64,000 bases of DNA from Prevotella sp. UBA6994 (GTDB lineage: Bacteria; Bacteroidota; Bacteroidia; Bacteroidales; Bacteroidaceae), in assembly GCA_002449845.1 (NCBI GenBank), contig DJXW01000031.1, positions 15,463 to 79,462 on the forward strand. Direction: 5' to 3'. Below are positions 60,872 to 64,000 of this stretch, piece after piece (the first letter of the stretch is position 1; each line of letters begins with the position of its first letter). A program made the translations under genes and the position numbers. The notes under the pieces were generated by a model, which was given only the letters and a program-made list of their open reading frames with translations, ran no database searches and was not told the origin of the DNA.

Positions 60872-62182
60872 ATGAAAAGAATCATATTGTTATTTATATC
60901 GCTTAGTGTCTTCGGCTTTTTAAAGGCCGAAGACGTATTGCAGGTTCGTCCTGTAAATGTATCTGCTGGTTTGACAGATGAAGATGAAGTATGCTTGGAA
61001 ATAGCCATGCGTAACTCTTCTTTTAATGTAGCTAATTTGCAGTTTGATATTTTGCTTCCTGAAGGAATGGAAATTTCCTATTGGGATTATGGAGAGCGCA
61101 TTCCCTTTACAAAAAAAGGTCGTAGGATAGAGTATGATTTCGATGCTCAATACAATAAGTTGTCGTCTGGCTATACGCGTTTCGTGTTTATTCCAGGTGG
61201 TGAGATGCGTCCTATAGAAGACAATGATGAAACGTTGATTTATTTGTATATTACTACGTCAGAAGACATGAAACCAGGTGTTTATCCTATTTATATGACT
61301 AATATTCATTTTGATAAGAGCGTTAAGGAGACTCTCAAGATATTTGATGTAACATCGTATGTCACGATAGGCGAATCCTCACCAATGAAAACGGAGGAAA
61401 ACGTAGATCTTGGATTTCTTACGGGATATGTTCCGTCTTTCGTTGTTGACGCATTGAGTGATGAGCTTAGTGAAAATGAGAATCTTTCCATGGTGAATCT
61501 CTCTGGCGTGGAAAATTTGGGAGGTGAGTTGTCTTTGGCAGAGAACCAACTTTGGTTTACAAGTAATGAGGCATCGTTGAATAGGGAGTTTCCTGCCAAT
61601 CAATGGTGTACGGTGTGTTTGCCATTCGCATTGTCTAATGAAATGGTTACTGGCTTAAATGAAAATGGTGTTGAGGTGGAAAAACTGACGGAATATGATG
61701 AAGTTGCCAATGAGGTGTATTTTTCAGCAGTTGACGAAATGGAAGCCAATGTGCCGTATGCCATTCGATGTGCCACAGCAATGACTCCGTTTAAAGACTT
61801 GTCTGGTATAAGTGTAACAGAAACTCCTATCGCTCGACCTGTTGAATTGGGTCGTGTGTCTATGCAGGGAACATATAAGACTATGGTTCTCAATTCTGAC
61901 AGTGAGACCACTTACTATGCGTTTAATGCGGCTGACGGGGAATTTGTACGTATAGGAAAAAATGCAAAGACTGCTCCTTTCCGTGCTTTCTTGACTCTTA
62001 CCGGTGCTTCTTCAGCTAAAAACATCAAGGTGATACACGGTGATGATTTCAGTACGAGCATCGTTAATCCTATGATTTCTACTGATGACCATTCTGTGTA
62101 CGACTTACAGGGGCGTAAGGTGAATGGACAATTGATGAAAGGTATTTATATTGTTAATGGACAAAAACTCGTGAAGCCATGA
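60872..62182 (+). CDS. Secreted protein with cohesin-like domain and type IX-type C-terminal signal
   Basis: 436 residues, signal peptide MKRIILLFISLSVFGFLKA. The N-terminal 150 residues look like a cohesin or related beta-sandwich (VCLEIAMRNSSFNVANLQFDILLPEGMEIS, PGVYPIYMTNIHF). A central beta region (about 190-370) includes REFPANQWCTVCLPFALS, common in Prevotella surface proteins. The C-terminus YDLQGRKVNGQLMKGIYIVNGQKLVKP is a type A sorting signal. Intact, unlike its two upstream neighbours, and 5 bp after them. A partner for the dockerin-like segment of the preceding protein is an open possibility. Surface display inferred. Confidence 0.75.
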   Translation: MKRIILLFISLSVFGFLKAEDVLQVRPVNVSAGLTDEDEVCLEIAMRNSSFNVANLQFDILLPEGMEISYWDYGERIPFTKKGRRIEYDFDAQYNKLSSGYTRFVFIPGGEMRPIEDNDETLIYLYITTSEDMKPGVYPIYMTNIHFDKSVKETLKIFDVTSYVTIGESSPMKTEENVDLGFLTGYVPSFVVDALSDELSENENLSMVNLSGVENLGGELSLAENQLWFTSNEASLNREFPANQWCTVCLPFALSNEMVTGLNENGVEVEKLTEYDEVANEVYFSAVDEMEANVPYAIRCATAMTPFKDLSGISVTETPIARPVELGRVSMQGTYKTMVLNSDSETTYYAFNAADGEFVRIGKNAKTAPFRAFLTLTGASSAKNIKVIHGDDFSTSIVNPMISTDDHSVYDLQGRKVNGQLMKGIYIVNGQKLVKP

Positions 62183-62361
62183 AAGAAGAGTATCAAAAGC
62201 CAGTGATAGAATTATGCCGCATTGACATTGAAGATTTGTTGATATCATTGTCATTGGAACCTAAAGACGACATCATTGTTGGAGCCAAAGGCAACGATTT
62301 TGAAGAAGAACTATCCCAAGATGATGCCATTTCCATGCGGCAGTCTGTATGGGATGAATAA
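62179..62361 (+). CDS. Small protein of unknown function, overlapping the previous gene
   Basis: 60 residues; its ATG overlaps the previous stop by 4 nt (ATGA), so translation is coupled. Begins MKEEYQKPVIELCRIDIEDLL and is acidic after residue 25 (EPKDD, DFEEELSQDDA). Small proteins with a YxKP start followed by a hydrophobic segment are often found after BspA-like genes in Prevotella. No signal peptide is seen. Function unknown. Confidence 0.6.
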   Translation: MKEEYQKPVIELCRIDIEDLLISLSLEPKDDIIVGAKGNDFEEELSQDDAISMRQSVWDE

Positions 62362-62395
62362 TGCTTGATGGTCTAAGTAAAAAAATAGATATTTT

Positions 62396-62526
62396 GTCTA
62401 AGGATTTTAAGACTCAAGGATTTGAATTATAAGTGATTAGTCTAAGGATTCAAGGATTTAAGGATATTTTGTGTAATCTCTTTTTACATTAGAAAGAATA
62501 ATCCTCTCATCCTAAAATCCTTAGAC
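62396..62526. repeat. Inverted and direct repeats between convergent genes
   Basis: GTCTAAGGATTTTA (62396-62409) is inverted as TAAAATCCTTAGAC (62513-62526), a perfect 14-bp arm pair, with a direct copy GTCTAAGGATT at 62440. AAGGATTT-type heptads fill the space between. May act as a terminator structure for both strands. Confidence 0.55.
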
Positions 62527-62546
62527 TTTTATAAACGTCAAGTAAA

Positions 62547-63953
62547 TCACTCGTCCATTTGGAACAATGGGTCTTCGGGCATAACCATTGTTGGCTTTTG
62601 GTTGTATTGTTCCAGTGTCTCTGCTGGTACATACTGCTTGTCGATGACGAGGCGGAAAAAATACTCGTTGAACCAGCGGTTGGTCATAATCATGTAACCA
62701 TTCACGCCACTTGCCGAGCCCCATGAGTTTTCTACTTTCCATTTCTTGGGATTACCCTGTGCATCAAGGTCAACGGCAGTGAGCGTCATGGCATGTGTAG
62801 AGCCACTGTCGAACGTAGCAATGCGCTGAGCCTTATCCATTCCGAAGGTTGTTCCGAAGAGTGACTCATAGTCGTAGTTCTCCGTGTCTAAATATCCACG
62901 TTTGCGGTCCAGTTGCTTACCTACGTCATAACTGGTATAAAGTTTTCTTCCATCCTTGAGAGATGCAATGGCGAGCTTGGCAATGTCTTCCATAGGCAGG
63001 TTCAGGTATTTCCAGTTGTGTCCGTCGTATGTATGTCGGTCATATTCCACCTCAAACGTCTTGTAATAAGGGCGACGAGGATCGTTCATCACCATGATAA
63101 ACGTGCCGTTGATAGGTCCGCCAACGGTAGCCTGATAAAACTCTTTCGGAGTGTATGTTTTCGTTTCTCCAATTGCCTTTCCGTTTTTATTTGTAAAGGT
63201 GTAGGTGAACTGCTTCACGGGTTCGCCTAATGTCAGGCAGAGCATATCGTATATGGTACATAACATTTCGCCCTTTCTCTTTTGGATGGCATTTGTCTTT
63301 TGTTTCTTGGCAACCATGTCGCGCAGTTCCAATCCAAACTCGCGCAACTTACTGGCAATCAGTCGTGATGCTTTACTGGTGTTTTCTGCGCTATAAGTCT
63401 CAGGTTGTGCGCTCATGGGCACTAATCCGTATTTCTCTGCCAAGTCGGAAACACCGCAGAACGTACCACCGTCATTCAAAGGATGATGGAAGAAAAATTG
63501 TACACGAATATCGTCAATGGGTTTGTTGGCGCAATCTATCACGCCCTGCAACATCAGGTTGGCTTTCTCCAACTGGTCATAGAAGAACAGGTAGTCGTGA
63601 GAAAACTCCACGGAGAGCGTGTCTTGGTGAGCTTTGGCAAAGTTGGCACGTAGCACGTTCAATCCAGAAAACATCCAACAACGTCCTGATGATTTCTGGT
63701 CGTGTATGGATTGTTTGGGAGTCTCGATGCTAAAGACATTGTCAATAGGTCCTTCGTTGGCGAAATTCTTGGCTAAGTTGTCGATGGCATTAGATGCGAT
63801 AGCATTAAACAAAGCCTTGTTTGTTGGCACGGTGCTGTGAGCTTTCTCCATTTGTTGCAACATTTGGGCAGAGATGCCACCTTCTCTTGTCTGTGCGGGA
63901 ATGACCGTAGAAATGGTGAGGCACAATCCCATGATGATAGTCTTCTTGTTCAT
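62547..63953 (-). CDS. C1B cysteine aminopeptidase (bleomycin hydrolase-like)
   Basis: 468 residues from the ATG at 63953 (MNKKTIIMGLCLTISTVIPA signal peptide), so probably exported, unlike cytoplasmic PepC. Catalytic residues: Cys in DQKSSGRCWMFSGLNVLR (about 93), His in SGSTHAMTLTAV (about 400) and Asn in VENSWGS (about 420). C1B peptidases remove N-terminal residues from peptides in a hexameric barrel. The normal C-terminal arm is replaced by QKPTMVMPEDPLFQMDE. Convergent with the surface-protein operon; its own promoter lies just upstream. Confidence 0.9.
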   Translation of the reverse strand: MNKKTIIMGLCLTISTVIPAQTREGGISAQMLQQMEKAHSTVPTNKALFNAIASNAIDNLAKNFANEGPIDNVFSIETPKQSIHDQKSSGRCWMFSGLNVLRANFAKAHQDTLSVEFSHDYLFFYDQLEKANLMLQGVIDCANKPIDDIRVQFFFHHPLNDGGTFCGVSDLAEKYGLVPMSAQPETYSAENTSKASRLIASKLREFGLELRDMVAKKQKTNAIQKRKGEMLCTIYDMLCLTLGEPVKQFTYTFTNKNGKAIGETKTYTPKEFYQATVGGPINGTFIMVMNDPRRPYYKTFEVEYDRHTYDGHNWKYLNLPMEDIAKLAIASLKDGRKLYTSYDVGKQLDRKRGYLDTENYDYESLFGTTFGMDKAQRIATFDSGSTHAMTLTAVDLDAQGNPKKWKVENSWGSASGVNGYMIMTNRWFNEYFFRLVIDKQYVPAETLEQYNQKPTMVMPEDPLFQMDE

Positions 63954-63979
63954 TGCTTGTAATGATTTGTAGTTTTGGG

Positions 63980-63987
63980 CAAAGTTA
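63980..63987 (-). promoter_or_regulatory. Minus-7 element of the C1B peptidase gene
   Basis: TAACTTTG on the minus strand, 26 nt upstream of the ATG at 63953. The minus-33 position falls at or beyond the window edge. Confidence 0.5.
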
Positions 63988-64000
63988 CGAAAAAACACTG

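Overview
The window looks like a chromosomal segment of a Prevotellaceae bacterium (Prevotella/Segatella type, Bacteroidota). The evidence is repeated TAnnTTTG minus-7 promoter elements (often with TTG about 20-21 nt upstream), a SusC/SusD pair, a hybrid two-component system, BspA-like leucine-rich-repeat surface proteins, and a GH10-CE1 xylanase-feruloyl esterase with the same architecture as the Prevotella ruminicola Xyn10D-Fae1A enzyme. No tRNA, rRNA, CRISPR array or transposase gene was seen.

Region 1 (1-8.2 kb) is accessory-looking. A large P-loop NTPase, cut by the window edge, resembles the SAMD9-like / STAND architecture (N-terminal alpha/beta region, P-loop, TPR-like helices, OB-fold-like C-terminus). 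It is followed by a possible remnant of a WYL-type regulator, then a module of three small unrecognised proteins (two of them paralogous) and a PIF1-like helicase. Two promoters in this module carry the same palindrome at exactly the same distance from the minus-7 element.

Region 2 (8.2-44.8 kb) is a large xylan utilisation locus on the minus strand, with its regulator on the plus strand. The first enzyme group is GH97, GH31, GH95 and GH115, suited to removing galactose, xylose, L-galactose/fucose and glucuronate decorations. A flavodoxin-like lipoprotein and a GH106-like/DUF3089 pair follow. The main operon (about 40.65 kb down to 22.8 kb) encodes CE6-CE1, CE15, four GH43 proteins (one a tandem GH43-CBM6-GH43-CBM6), GH8 Rex-like exo-oligoxylanase, a type-B carboxylesterase, GH10-CE1 and a BD-FAE-like esterase. 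It starts from a promoter divergent from a hybrid two-component regulator and has a long leader with an attenuator-like hairpin. There is no SusC/SusD pair next to these enzymes.

Region 3 (44.8-50.9 kb) is mostly housekeeping: a ParE-type toxin-antitoxin pair, nadB, a PBP4-like carboxypeptidase, an MscS channel and an outer-membrane barrel, with two very clear bidirectional terminators.

Region 4 (50.9-64 kb) has a SusC/SusD pair, an unidentified structured leader or small RNA, and three surface-protein genes with BspA-type LRRs, InlB-like repeats, cohesin-like and dockerin-like parts. Two of these three genes are broken by single-base lesions. A small overlapping ORF and a C1B aminopeptidase (bleomycin hydrolase-like) end the window.

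The most unusual non-coding signal is a family of intergenic elements (around 7.84, 22.43 and 45.0 kb). Each holds three or four 15-bp near-palindromes spaced almost exactly 21 bp apart, the first inverted relative to the rest; two copies share longer homologous flanks.
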